Shown one piece after another: positions 17,654-26,377 of a DNA stretch of 64,000 bases; position 1 is the first letter of the stretch, and every line of letters starts with the position of its first letter. The DNA comes from JAXLSZ01 sp046330315 (GTDB lineage: Bacteria > Actinomycetota > Thermoleophilia > Solirubrobacterales > 70-9). The notes under the pieces were generated by a model. The model had not been told where the DNA came from, made no database searches, and worked only from the letters and a program-made list of their open reading frames with translations. The DNA lies in assembly GCA_046330315.1 (NCBI GenBank), contig JAXLSZ010000005.1, positions 457,469 through 521,468 of the forward strand, read 5' to 3'. Both the position numbers and the translations under genes were made by a program.

Positions 17654-19222
17654 TCAGGCTGGCGCCCGCCGCCCGCCGGTCCGGTCGAGCAGGTGGTCCC
17701 CGACCCGCAGGGCGTTGGCCATCGCGGTCAGCGCCGGGTTGACGGCGCCGATGCTCGGGAACACGCTGGTGTCGGCGACGTAGAGGTTGTCGAGCTCGTG
17801 GGCCTTGCAGTCGGTGTCGAGAGCGGAGGCGGCGGGGTCGGTACCCATCCTGCAGGTGCCTGCCTGGTGCGCCACCCCGGCGACCGGGATGTCCGTCTTC
17901 AGGTAGGCGCTGCGGGGCAGCAGGTGCTCGGGGTGCATCCCCAACTCGCCGAGCATGGACTTCAGCGTCTCGTAGAGCCTCTGCTTCGGCACCTCGTTGG
18001 TGGGCCGGTAGGCAAGGGTCAGTCTCCCGTCGCCGTCGACCGTGACCCTGTTCTCGGGCCTCGGCAGATCCTCGGTGGAGAGCCAGAAGTCGACCGCGTG
18101 CCGGGCCAGCTTCTCCAGGCCCCACTCGGGGGCGAGCTTGGTCTCGATCGGCTTCTCGCCGCGGAACATCTGGGCCTGGGACTTGCCGACCATCTGGATG
18201 TTGCCCATCGGGAACTCGAAATCGTCGGTGGCGAAGTAGTAGTCGTTGATCCCGAGCGTCTTCTGGAAGACCGTCGGGTTCTCTTCCCTGGAGACCGCCA
18301 GAACCGCCTGGCTGTTGTGGAACATGTAGTTGCGGCCGACCTGGTCGGAGCCGTTGGCCAGCCCCGCGGGGTGCTTCTCGGTGGCGGAGGAGAGCAGAAG
18401 CCTCGCCGTGTTGGCAGCCCCGCAGGCGAGCACGAAGACGTCGGCTGCGAAGTGCTCGCGCTCGCCGCCGCGGTCGACGACGACCTCGGTGACGGTGCCC
18501 CCGCCGGAGTCGGTGAGCAGCCGCAGCGCCTGTGCGTTCCTCAGCAGGGTGACGTTCTCGTGCTCGAGCGCCGGGCGGACGCCGAGCACCTCGGCATCGG
18601 ACTTGGCGTGCACGAGGCACGGGAAGCCGTCACAGTCCTGGCAGCGCACGCAGGCGCTGAAGGGCATGTTCGCCTCGTCGAGCATGATCCCGCAGGGGGC
18701 GTGGAAGGGCCGGTGCCCGGTCCTTGCGAGGTCGTCGGCGAGCTGCTGGATGCGGGGCTCGTGCGAGACCGCGGGGCCGGGGTAGGGGGCGCTGGCCGGA
18801 GGCTCCGTGGGGTCCTCCCCGCGCGCCCCGTGCACCTCGTAGAGGCGCTCGGCCATCGTGTAGTAGGGCTCCATCTCCCCGTAGGAGACCGGCCAGGCGG
18901 GGGAGACGCCATCGTGGTGGCGGAGCTCTCCGAAGTCCTCCTCGCGGAGGCGGTAAAGGGCCGCCCCGTAGAGCTTGGTGGCGCCGCCGACGAAGTAGTG
19001 CACCTGCGGCTGGAAGGCTTCCCCCTCCTCGTTCAGCCAGGTTTCCGGGGAGATGTAGCGGCCCTCCACGAAGACCTCGCGCGCGAGCCAGTTCTCGGGC
19101 TCGCGCGGCAGCCAGTCGCCGCGCTCCAGCAGGAGGATGCGCTTGCCCGAGGGCGCCAGATGCCTGGCCAGGGTGCCGCCGCCGGCGCCGGTGCCGACGA
19201 TGATCACGTCGTAGCGCTCCAT
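17654..19222 (-). CDS. GMC-family FAD-dependent oxidoreductase
   Basis: A 522-residue protein. VIIVGTGAGGGTLARHLAP at the N-terminus is the FAD-binding motif. The C-terminal GMC domain has HQAGTCRMG and LYVADTSVFPSIGAVNPALT with the expected His and Asn. It probably oxidises a sugar or alcohol; gluconate and glucose dehydrogenase flavoproteins are relatives. A Cys cluster CVRCQDCDGFPC near residues 189-200 is unusual for the family and might bind a metal or Fe-S centre. The ATG overlaps the GH15 stop (ATGA), so it is coupled to GH15 and zwf, which suggests work on glucose-type products. Confidence 0.85.
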   Translation of the reverse strand: MERYDVIIVGTGAGGGTLARHLAPSGKRILLLERGDWLPREPENWLAREVFVEGRYISPETWLNEEGEAFQPQVHYFVGGATKLYGAALYRLREEDFGELRHHDGVSPAWPVSYGEMEPYYTMAERLYEVHGARGEDPTEPPASAPYPGPAVSHEPRIQQLADDLARTGHRPFHAPCGIMLDEANMPFSACVRCQDCDGFPCLVHAKSDAEVLGVRPALEHENVTLLRNAQALRLLTDSGGGTVTEVVVDRGGEREHFAADVFVLACGAANTARLLLSSATEKHPAGLANGSDQVGRNYMFHNSQAVLAVSREENPTVFQKTLGINDYYFATDDFEFPMGNIQMVGKSQAQMFRGEKPIETKLAPEWGLEKLARHAVDFWLSTEDLPRPENRVTVDGDGRLTLAYRPTNEVPKQRLYETLKSMLGELGMHPEHLLPRSAYLKTDIPVAGVAHQAGTCRMGTDPAASALDTDCKAHELDNLYVADTSVFPSIGAVNPALTAMANALRVGDHLLDRTGGRRAPA

Positions 19223-21149
19223 CAGGTGATCTCCTCGAGTCGCTCGGCGACGATGATCCGGGCCGCCGCCTCGATCAGGGCCAGGTGCGAGAAGGCCTGG
19301 GGAAGTTCCCCAGGTGGCGGCCGGTCGCCGTGTCGAACTCCTCGGCGTAGAGCCCGAGCGGGGAGGCGACGCTGAGCAGGCGTTCCATCATGTCCCGGGC
19401 CCGCTGCTGCTCTCCCACGATCGCCAGCGCCGAGACCAGCCAGAATGAGCAGATCAGGAAGCTGCCCTCCTTGCCGGAGAGGCCGTCGTCGGTCTCCCCG
19501 GTCCGGTAGCGAAGCACGAAGCCGTCCTCGGTGAGGTCGTCCGCGATCGCCTCCACCGATTTGCGCAGACGCTCGTCGTCCCCCGGCAGGAAGCCGAAGA
19601 CGGCCGCCAGCAGCGTCGAGGCATCGAGGGCGTCGGTCTCGTAGTGCTGGCGCAGGACGCCATCCCTCAGCCCGTGCTCGAGGATGTCCGCGCGGATCTC
19701 CTCGGCGCCCTCGCCCCAGCTCGCCTCGAGGTCCGAGTCCCCGCGGATCGCGGCCAGCTTCGCGGCCCGGTCGAGCGCGACCCAGCACATCAGCTTCGAG
19801 GAGACGTAGTGCTTGGGCTCCCCCCTTGCCTCCCAGATCCCCTGGTCGGGTTCCCGCCAGATCGCGGTGGCGCACTCGGCCTGGGCCTGGACGATCGGCC
19901 AGAGTCTCCGCGGGAGGCGGTCCGAGCGGCGCGTGTGGAGGAGGATCGAGTCCAGGACCGCGCCGAAGACGTCGTTCTGGCGCTGATCGAAGGCGCCGTT
20001 GCCGACCCGGACCGGTCGCGCGCCGGCGTAGCCGGAGAGATCCTCACGGAGCGACTCCGTGAGGTCCCTGCGTCCGTCGATCCCGTACATGATCTGCAGC
20101 GCCCCGTCGTCGTTCGGCTCGAGGTCGGCGACGAACTGCATGAACTCGTCCGCCTCCCAGTCGAGGTCGAGGTAGTGGAGCGCCTGCAGGGTGAACGTCG
20201 AGTCCCGCATCCAGGTGAACCGGTAGTCCCAGTTGCGCTCTCCCCCCGGCGTCTCGGGCAGCGATGTGGTGAGGGCGGCGACCGTGGCGCCGGTGGGCAT
20301 GTAGGTCAGGCCCTTGATGGTCAGCGCCGAGCGCTGGATCGGATCGCGCCAGCGGTGGTCGGGGAGACGGGCCCGGTCGAGCCATTCGCGCCAGTAGCGG
20401 GTGGTCGCAGCCAGCCGCCCGTTCGCCTCGTCCACGTTCCGGGGCCCGGACAGCCCCTCGGCCCACGACATGGAGCAGTAGAGCTGCTCCCCCTGGCGCA
20501 GGTTGTGGCGGGCGCGCACCCACTCCCCCTCGATCCCGAGAGCCATGTCGGTCTGCAGGCGGATCGTCAGCTCCGCCCCCTCGGCGTCGGCGACCTGCCT
20601 GCCGGCGTCGACCAGCTCCCAGGAGGCCGGGGTGCGGCCGTAGTCGAAATCCGGCTCGCAGACAAGCTCCACCTCGACGTTGCCCTCCAGGCAGACGACG
20701 ACCCGAACGAGGGTGTGCTCGGCGTCCTCGTCGGCCGGGGGCCGGGAGTGCGGGGTGATCGTGTCCTCGCCCTGCCGCGGGCCCATCGTCAGCGCGTCGC
20801 GAACCATGATCCAGCCGGTCGGGGTCTTCCAGGTCGTGTTGAGGATCATCGTCCCCGGCTCGTAGATCCGCGCCGTCGGCACGTTGATCCCGAACGGGCC
20901 GAGCCTGAACGAACCCGCCTGACGGTCCAGCAGGGTGCCGAACACGCTCGGGGAGTCGAAACGCGGCACGCAGAGCCAGTCGATGGCGCCGTCGGGGGCG
21001 ACCAGAGCCCCGGTGTGGCAGTTGGAGAGGAAGGCGTAGTCGGCGATCGGGGGGAACGGGGAGGGAGCTGCGGCGCTCTGGGGCATCCGGTCGCCGCCGC
21101 CCGGGGGGGCCTTTGCCGCAGCCTTCGGTTTGCCGCGGGCGCCGCTCAC
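19222..21149 (-). CDS. Glycoside hydrolase family 15 (trehalase/glucoamylase-like), frameshifted near its end
   Basis: About 620-640 residues. IADYAFLSNCHTGALVAPDG starts the N-domain, and the (alpha/alpha)6 catalytic domain follows. The two catalytic Glu regions of GH15 are visible: GIWEARGEPKHY and GLSGKEGSFLICSFW. Actinobacterial relatives include trehalase, which splits trehalose to glucose. About 18-25 residues before the end the frame breaks at a four-base G/C run (19299-19302): the original frame stops at 19275, while the neighbouring frame continues QAFSHLALIEAAARI to 19222. The GTG at 21149 overlaps the zwf stop (GTGA); ATG 21086 is an alternative start. Confidence 0.85.
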
Positions 21150-22546
21150 TTGACGACCCAGGGCCCGCGCCAGCGACCGTGGCCCGCCAGCAGGCCGGTG
21201 GCGGCCTCGGGTCCCCAGGAGCCCTTCTCGTAGGGGTGGACCTCGGGCGGATCGTCGAGCAGCGGCTGCATGATCCGCCAGGCCTCCTCGACGCTGTCCT
21301 GACGGGTGAAGCGGGAGGAGTCCCCCCGCATTGCCGCATGCAGCAGCACCTCGTACGGGGTCGGCCCCTCGCCCCCCTCCTCGGCGAACTCCATGTCCAG
21401 GGTGATCTGCTCCGGTTCGGGGGCGTCGCCGCGCTGCGCCTCGGCCAGGATCCTCACCCCGGTCGAGGGGTCGAGCTTGATCACGAACTGATCTGGCTCG
21501 GGTCGGCGCCTCGCCTCGGCTCTGAACCCGAGCCTCGGCGGGCGGTGGAAGACGAGCCGCACCTCGGTCTGGGTGACCGGCAGGCACTTCCCGGTGCGGA
21601 TGAAGAAGGGCACGCCCTGCCAGCGCCAGTTGTCGATCTTGAGGCGCAATGCGGCGTAGGTCTCCGTGGTCGAGTCGTCGGCGACTCCCTCGATCGCCCT
21701 GTAGCCCTCGTACTGGCCGCGCACGTAGTGGGACGGATCGGCGGCGGGGATCGCCCGGAAGACGGAGGCGATCGAGTCCTTGATCGCCGCTCCTCCTCCC
21801 GACGGGACCTCCATGGCGGTCGCGGCCACGACCTGCATGAGGTGGTTGACGACCACGTCGCGGAGGGCGCCGACCGGGTCGTAGAAATGCCCCCTGTCCT
21901 CGACGCCGAAGCTCTCCGCCATGGTTATCTCGACCGAGGAGACGTAGTTGCGGTTCCAGACCGGCTCGAACATGCTGTTCGCGAAACGCAGGTAGAGAAT
22001 CTCCGAGAGGCCCATCTTTCCCAGGAAATGGTCGATCCTGTACAGCTGCGACTCCTCGATGTAGGCGTGGATCTCCTTCGCCAGGGCCCTGGCCGAGTCG
22101 AGGTCGTGCCCGAACGGTTTCTCGACCACCACCCGCGCCGACCCGGTCAGCCCGGCGTCGCTGAGGCCCTTGATCACAGGGCCGAAGAGGAAGGGCGGGA
22201 TCTCCAGGTAGAAGACCGGGCTCTGCCTTTCCTTGATCGCCTCGGCGACCCGCTCGAAGGTCGCCGCCTCCGAGAAGTCCCCGGAGACGTAGGAGAGGCG
22301 GTTGGCAAGTTTGGCGAATACCTCCTCGTCGATCTCCTCGCCGCAGTCCTCGATCGCCTTTCGGGCGTGCGTCCGGAGATCCTCCTCGGACCAATCGTCA
22401 GCCGCCACCCCGACGATCGGGCAGTCGAGCAGGCCGCGCTTCTCGAGCCGGTAGAGGGAGTGAAACGTCATCACCTTGGCGAGGTCGCCGGTGATCCCGA
22501 AGACGACCAGGACGTCGGCGGGGGATTGAGAGCCGGCCGCGCTCAT
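21146..22546 (-). CDS. zwf: Glucose-6-phosphate 1-dehydrogenase
   Basis: A 466-residue enzyme. VVFGITGDLAKVM is the NADP-binding motif, RVVVEKPFGHDL contains the conserved EKPxG segment, and YRIDHFLGK is the active-site signature with the catalytic His. It oxidises glucose-6-phosphate to 6-phosphogluconolactone and yields NADPH. It is the first gene of a leftward operon with GH15, a GMC oxidoreductase and DUF389, so disaccharide hydrolysis and glucose oxidation are co-regulated. Palindrome site d lies 102 bases upstream of its start. Confidence 0.96.
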   Translation of the reverse strand: MSAAGSQSPADVLVVFGITGDLAKVMTFHSLYRLEKRGLLDCPIVGVAADDWSEEDLRTHARKAIEDCGEEIDEEVFAKLANRLSYVSGDFSEAATFERVAEAIKERQSPVFYLEIPPFLFGPVIKGLSDAGLTGSARVVVEKPFGHDLDSARALAKEIHAYIEESQLYRIDHFLGKMGLSEILYLRFANSMFEPVWNRNYVSSVEITMAESFGVEDRGHFYDPVGALRDVVVNHLMQVVAATAMEVPSGGGAAIKDSIASVFRAIPAADPSHYVRGQYEGYRAIEGVADDSTTETYAALRLKIDNWRWQGVPFFIRTGKCLPVTQTEVRLVFHRPPRLGFRAEARRRPEPDQFVIKLDPSTGVRILAEAQRGDAPEPEQITLDMEFAEEGGEGPTPYEVLLHAAMRGDSSRFTRQDSVEEAWRIMQPLLDDPPEVHPYEKGSWGPEAATGLLAGHGRWRGPWVVK

Positions 22547-22648
22547 CTAGAGGCTTCCGCCCATATGGAGGCTTCCCTGTGTGTCGTCCATTCCGGTTTG
22601 CTCAGATCCCTCGACCGGCGCAATGCTGATGCCTTCCGGGTGGCCGAG

Positions 22649-22667
22649 CATCATCCGAATCGGGTGA
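22649..22667 (-). promoter_or_regulatory. 19-nt palindromic motif, site d
   Basis: On the minus strand TCACCCGATTCGGATGATG, the most symmetric copy: TCACCCGA and TCGGATGA differ from a perfect palindrome at one pair. It sits 102 bases before zwf. The next copy, site e, is on the other strand 54 bases away and serves the divergent operon. Confidence 0.7.
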
Positions 22668-22721
22668 ACAGACCCGTCTTCGCAGCCGAACGCCGAGATC
22701 CGGTAGGCGTCGGGCGCGATT

Positions 22722-22740
22722 TCACCCGAATTGCATGATG
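22722..22740 (+). promoter_or_regulatory. 19-nt palindromic motif, site e
   Basis: TCACCCGAATTGCATGATG, with a weaker right half. It is 100 bases before the SHOCT gene start. Sites d and e each point to their own operon in the 294-base zwf/SHOCT divergent region; nothing else recognisable is in that gap. Confidence 0.65.
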
Positions 22741-22840
22741 AGCGCGGGAACCGGCCGGGCTTGAATCGGGGGCGAGCGAGATGACCGTGACCGCCGGATA
22801 GGCTTTCGGCGCGCGAATCGCCAAGCGAAAGGGGATCGAG

Positions 22841-23134
22841 ATGCCACTGATGAGAAGACGGCCGCTGATGAGGGCGGCGATGGTGGGAGGCGCCGGCTAC
22901 GCGGCGGGAAAGCACATGCAGCGCAGGTCCGAGCACGAGGCCGAGCAGGACGCCCAGATCCAGGAGGCCCAGCAGGCGCAGGCACCGGCCGCTGCCGCCG
23001 AGCCCGCCCCGCAGGCGGTGTCGGAGGCCGAGCGGATGGATGCGCTGAAGAAGGCCAAGGACCTGTTCGACAGCGGCGTCCTGAACGAGGAGCAGTTCGA
23101 GGCCGAGAAGGCAAAGCTTCTCGGACAGGGCTGA
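22841..23134 (+). CDS. Small SHOCT-domain protein
   Basis: A 97-residue protein. Residues 1-30 are basic with a short Gly/Ala stretch (AAMVGGAGYAAGKHMQRR), and the middle is Gln/Ala/Pro-rich. The C-terminal about 30 residues (MDALKKAKDLFDSGVLNEEQ...) form a SHOCT domain, a short helical oligomerisation module found in many stress and membrane proteins. No enzymatic role is implied. It starts an operon with the DUF6325-like and DUF7144-like genes under site e. Confidence 0.85.
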   Translation: MPLMRRRPLMRAAMVGGAGYAAGKHMQRRSEHEAEQDAQIQEAQQAQAPAAAAEPAPQAVSEAERMDALKKAKDLFDSGVLNEEQFEAEKAKLLGQG

Positions 23135-23144
23135 GGAGGAGACT

Positions 23145-23657
23145 ATGAACGAGGCAAACGGCGAGCTTGGCCCGGTTCAGCTCCTGGTGGTCGGGTTTCA
23201 CGAGGGGAACTTCACCGGGGAGATACTCGAGGAGCTGCGGCGCCTTCGTGAGCAGGACATCGTCCGCCTGGTTGACCTGATGTTCGTCACCAAGGACGAG
23301 GAGGGCAACGTCGCGGCGCTCGAGCACAGCGACCTCTCCCAGGAGGAGGCGATGGAGTTCGGCGCCGTGGCCGGTGCGCTCCTCGGGCTCGGCGCCGCCG
23401 GCGAGGAAGGTGCCGAGGCGGGGGCGATCGCCGGTGCGGAGGCGATGGAGGACGGCAGGGCGTTCGGCGAGGAGGAGGTCTGGTACCTCGCGGATGCGAT
23501 TCCCCCCGGCGACTCGGCGGCGATCGCGCTGATCGAGCATCGCTGGGCGATCCCGCTGCGCGACGCGATCGTGCGGGCCGGAGGGCTTCCCCTGGCCGAC
23601 GAGTGGGTGCACCCAACGGACCTGATCGCGGCCGGAGCGATCGCTGCGGAGAGCTAG
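23145..23657 (+). CDS. DUF6325/DUF1269-like protein
   Basis: A 170-residue protein with QLLVVGFHEGNFTGEILEEL at the N-terminus, LVDLMFVTKDEEGNVA, a Gly/Ala-rich middle and a C-terminal segment with AIALIEHRWAIPL. This layout resembles DUF6325, a relative of the DUF1269 membrane-type proteins. Function is unknown. GAGGAGA precedes the ATG and the gene follows the SHOCT gene by 10 bases. The domain type echoes the one linked with both sulfatases in this window. Confidence 0.75.
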   Translation: MNEANGELGPVQLLVVGFHEGNFTGEILEELRRLREQDIVRLVDLMFVTKDEEGNVAALEHSDLSQEEAMEFGAVAGALLGLGAAGEEGAEAGAIAGAEAMEDGRAFGEEEVWYLADAIPPGDSAAIALIEHRWAIPLRDAIVRAGGLPLADEWVHPTDLIAAGAIAAES

Positions 23658-23701
23658 TCTGCAATCGTGCGCGCAACCAACCGAAGGGAGATCAAGACCA
23701 G

Positions 23702-24079
23702 ATGAGAGGTGCGGGAAGGGCTGCCTTTGCGGCCGTCATTCTGTTGATCGTCGGCGCCCTGAACATCATCTACGGGATCGGCGCCCTTGACAACGCCAGC
23801 TTCTACGCCAACGGCACGAGGTACATCCTCGACAACCTCAACACGATGGGTTGGGTGCTGATCATCCTCGGGGTGATCCAGCTCACCGGCGGCTTCTCGC
23901 TGCTCAGCGGGAACACCTACGGGCGGGTGATCGGGATCATCGGTGGGAGCATCGGCGCGATCGGGGCGCTGCTCTCGATCGACAGCATCCACCCCTGGTG
24001 GTCGCTGGGGATCTTCTTCCTCTGCTGCTGGGTGGTCTGGGGCATCATCGTCTACGGCGAGGAGGAGACGAGCGTCTGA
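23702..24079 (+). CDS. DUF7144-like four-helix membrane protein, copy 1
   Basis: A 125-residue protein of about four hydrophobic helices: VILLIVGALNIIYGIGAL, an N-terminal loop with FYANGTRYILDNLNTMGW, then three further helices. ATG 23702 is chosen because AGGGAG lies about 13 bases upstream and the first helix follows directly. A clear paralogue is at 25830-26213 (IYGI-A-DN, LNT-GWV and GVVQL patterns). Function is unknown; both copies are tied to palindrome sites. It is the last gene of the SHOCT operon, followed by a strong hairpin. Confidence 0.8.
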   Translation: MRGAGRAAFAAVILLIVGALNIIYGIGALDNASFYANGTRYILDNLNTMGWVLIILGVIQLTGGFSLLSGNTYGRVIGIIGGSIGAIGALLSIDSIHPWWSLGIFFLCCWVVWGIIVYGEEETSV

Positions 24080-24094
24080 GCCTGGCGCCGGGCC

Positions 24095-24120
24095 GGCCGG
24101 GGGCCTGAGGGCTCCCGGCC
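24095..24120. terminator. Hairpin between convergent genes
   Basis: GGCCGGGGGCC at 24095-24105 pairs with GGCTCCCGGCC at 24110-24120 (11 pairs, one G-U) around a TGAG loop. It lies between the convergent DUF7144 and glutamate decarboxylase genes. There is no clear U-tract, which is common for actinobacterial terminators. Confidence 0.55.
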
Positions 24121-24144
24121 GCCGTTTCGGCGGGCGGCCCGGCC

Positions 24145-25524
24145 TCAGTAGCCGGTGCCGGTCTTGACCTGCTTGCGCTCGGCGGGGTGGGCACCGCCCT
24201 TCTTCTCGAGCGTCTCGATCGCCTGGGCGATGTCGCCCGAAAGGCGGGTGACCTGGGCCCGGCTGAAGTTCTCCTTGACCAGCGCCCGCATGATCTTCAC
24301 GTCCTCGGCGTTGGGCGGCAGGGTGTAGGCGGGGACCATCCAGCCGCGCTCGGCGGCGAGCTGCCAGGCGATGTCGAACTCGTCGTAGGGCCGCTCCTCG
24401 GCGAGCTTGAAGGCGACCAGGGGCAGCTGCTCCTCGCCCTTGCCGATCAGCTCGAAGCCGCCGATCTCCTCCAGGTCCTCGGCGAGCGCCAGGGCGTTCT
24501 CCTGCATCGTCTGCATGATGTAGGTGTAGCCGGGCCGTCCGAAGCGGATGAAGTTGTAGTACTGGGCCAGCACCATCGAGGCGCCGGTGGAGAAGTTCAG
24601 CGTGAAGGTGGCGTCGGTCTTGCCCAGGTAGTTCTCGTAGAAGACCAGGTCCTCGGCGAGGTCGGAGGTCTCGCGGAATACCAGCCAGCCGATCCCCGGG
24701 TAGACCAGGCCGAACTTGTGCCCCGAGACGTTGATCGAGCGGACCTGCTCGAGCCGGAAGTCCCACTCGGAGTCCGGGTAGAGGAAGGGCCAGACGAAAC
24801 CGCCGCTCGCCCCGTCCACGTGTAGCGGCACGTCGAGGTCCTTCTCCTTGCGCAGCCTGACCAGCAGGTCGTTGATGCCGGCGACGTCGTCCATGTGGCC
24901 GGTGAAGGTGGTCCCGAGCACCGCCGCGACGCCGATCGTGTTCTCGTCGACGTGGGGCTCCACGTCGGCGGGGCCGATCGTGTACTTGCCCGGCTGCAGG
25001 GGCACGATCCGGGGCTCCACGTCGAAGTAGCGGCAGAACTTCTCCCAGACGACGTGCACGTCGCCGCCGAACACCAGGTTGGGGGACTCGGTCGTCTTGC
25101 CGGCCGCCTTGCGGCGCTCCCGCCACTTCCACTTCAGCGACAGGGCGCCGAGCATGATCGCCTCCGAGGAGCCCTGGGTGCGGCAGCCCGTCGTCTCGCC
25201 CGCCGCGTGGAAGAGGTCGGCCAGCATCCGCACGCAGCGCTGCTCGATCTCGGCCGAGATCGGGTACTCGGCGTGATCGATGAAGTTGCGGTGGAGGTTG
25301 TCGGTGATGATCCGCTGCGCCTCGGGCTCCATCCAGGTCGTCACGAAGGTCGCCAGGTTGCGCTGCGGCTCGCCCTCGAGCAGCAGGTCCTCGCCGAGCA
25401 GGCGCATCGCCTCGACGGCCGGCATGCCGGCGTCGGGGAACTCCCTGTCGGGGACCTCGCTGGTCAGGAAACGGGTCCCGACCCACTCGAAGGTGCTCTT
25501 GTCGACCTTCAGGTGCTTGCTCAA
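24145..25524 (-). CDS. gadB: Glutamate decarboxylase
   Basis: A 459-residue PLP enzyme of the group II decarboxylase family. INVSGHKFGLVYPGIGWLVF carries the PLP-binding Lys after the conserved SGH. HVDGASGGFVWPFLYP is the GAD-type active-site segment. It converts glutamate to GABA and consumes a cytoplasmic proton, a classic acid-resistance reaction. No GABA antiporter is adjacent. The start MSKHLKVDKSTFEW overlaps the stop of the small membrane protein upstream by 4 bases. Confidence 0.95.
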   Translation of the reverse strand: MSKHLKVDKSTFEWVGTRFLTSEVPDREFPDAGMPAVEAMRLLGEDLLLEGEPQRNLATFVTTWMEPEAQRIITDNLHRNFIDHAEYPISAEIEQRCVRMLADLFHAAGETTGCRTQGSSEAIMLGALSLKWKWRERRKAAGKTTESPNLVFGGDVHVVWEKFCRYFDVEPRIVPLQPGKYTIGPADVEPHVDENTIGVAAVLGTTFTGHMDDVAGINDLLVRLRKEKDLDVPLHVDGASGGFVWPFLYPDSEWDFRLEQVRSINVSGHKFGLVYPGIGWLVFRETSDLAEDLVFYENYLGKTDATFTLNFSTGASMVLAQYYNFIRFGRPGYTYIMQTMQENALALAEDLEEIGGFELIGKGEEQLPLVAFKLAEERPYDEFDIAWQLAAERGWMVPAYTLPPNAEDVKIMRALVKENFSRAQVTRLSGDIAQAIETLEKKGGAHPAERKQVKTGTGY

Positions 25525-25724
25525 GTGCTGCCTCCGGACTCACCGAATTTGCGGATCGTGTACCAGGCAACCAGCACCAGGACCACGATCAGGACGACTA
25601 TCCCGGCCACGGGGCCGACGAAGAAGAACGCGGCCATCGTCCCCAGAAGCGCGACCGCGGCGATCGCCGTGACCTCCAGTCCCAGCAGGTCGTTGTCCGG
25701 AGGGCTCTGGTCGCCGGGGCTCAC
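25521..25724 (-). CDS. Small two-helix membrane protein
   Basis: A 67-residue protein with a polar N-terminus and two hydrophobic segments (AIAAVALLGTMAAFFFVG and VVLIVVLVLVAWYTI). It overlaps gadB as ATGA, so the two are translated together. I do not recognise a family. The coupling suggests a role linked to glutamate decarboxylase, for instance membrane docking, but that is a guess. Confidence 0.7.
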   Translation of the reverse strand: MSPGDQSPPDNDLLGLEVTAIAAVALLGTMAAFFFVGPVAGIVVLIVVLVLVAWYTIRKFGESGGST

Positions 25725-25760
25725 GACCTGATTCCTATCGCATCCAGGGCCGCGAGGGTG

Positions 25761-25797
25761 CCGGGAGCCGCCGGTCGCGCGGACCGGCGGCTCCCGG
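25761..25797 (-). terminator. Perfect 16-bp hairpin
   Basis: CCGGGAGCCGCCGGTC at 25761-25776 pairs exactly with GACCGGCGGCTCCCGG at 25782-25797 around GCGCG. It lies 33 bases after the stop of the leftward DUF7144 gene and before the next leftward gene, so it probably terminates the DUF7144 transcript. No U-tract. Confidence 0.65.
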
Positions 25798-25829
25798 GTG
25801 CGGCATGGACGGGCAACGCCCGCCCGCGC

Positions 25830-26213
25830 TCAGGCCGTCTGGCGCCCGCCGTAGGCGAGCAGTCCGTAGATCACGAGGATGTCGATCCCGAAGATCGCCA
25901 GGGAGAGAAACGGCGCCCCCGGCAGCCAGATCAGCATCAGGATCATGTTGAGGCTGGCGCCGATGATCCCGATCCAGCGGCCGAACTCCCCGCCGCCCCA
26001 GATCGAGACCGCGGCGATCAGCTGCACGACGCCGACGATCAGCACCACCCAGCCCCAGGTGTTGAGGCTGCTGATCACGTACTTCGCGTTGTCGGTGAAG
26101 AAGGTCGAGTTGTCGATCGCGGCGATCCCGTAGATCACGTTGAGGATCCCGGCGATCGCGACCATCGTGCCGGCGAACAGGATCCAGCCTGCTCCCTTGC
26201 CTGGCTCTTCCAT
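25830..26213 (-). CDS. DUF7144-like four-helix membrane protein, copy 2
   Basis: A 127-residue paralogue of the protein at 23702-24079: AIAGILNVIYGIAAIDNSTF, YVISSLNTWGWVVLIVGVVQ and two more helices. MEEPGKGAGW at 26213 is chosen over an upstream in-frame start because family alignment with copy 1 begins here and GGAGG-type bases precede it. Palindrome site f lies 99 bases upstream, the same spacing as for zwf and the SHOCT operon. Function is unknown. Confidence 0.8.
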   Translation of the reverse strand: MEEPGKGAGWILFAGTMVAIAGILNVIYGIAAIDNSTFFTDNAKYVISSLNTWGWVVLIVGVVQLIAAVSIWGGGEFGRWIGIIGASLNMILMLIWLPGAPFLSLAIFGIDILVIYGLLAYGGRQTA

Positions 26214-26312
26214 CAATTGGCCTCCAGTCTTGGTTTCCGGCCTCTCGGCCACCCCTCTGCTGCGCACTGCCTCAGATTGCCGGGAAAGCTAGACACCGGA
26301 ACACTCGTGGGA

Positions 26313-26331
26313 CATCATCCGTTACGGGTGA
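26313..26331 (-). promoter_or_regulatory. 19-nt palindromic motif, site f
   Basis: On the minus strand TCACCCGTAACGGATGATG, 99 bases before the DUF7144 copy 2 start. A -10-like CTAGCT lies 20 bases downstream, the same relation as CTAGCG at site c. Confidence 0.7.
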
Positions 26332-26377
26332 TTTCGCTCTGGAGCGCCGAATTCCCCCTGGCCGCGCCCGGAGCGCC

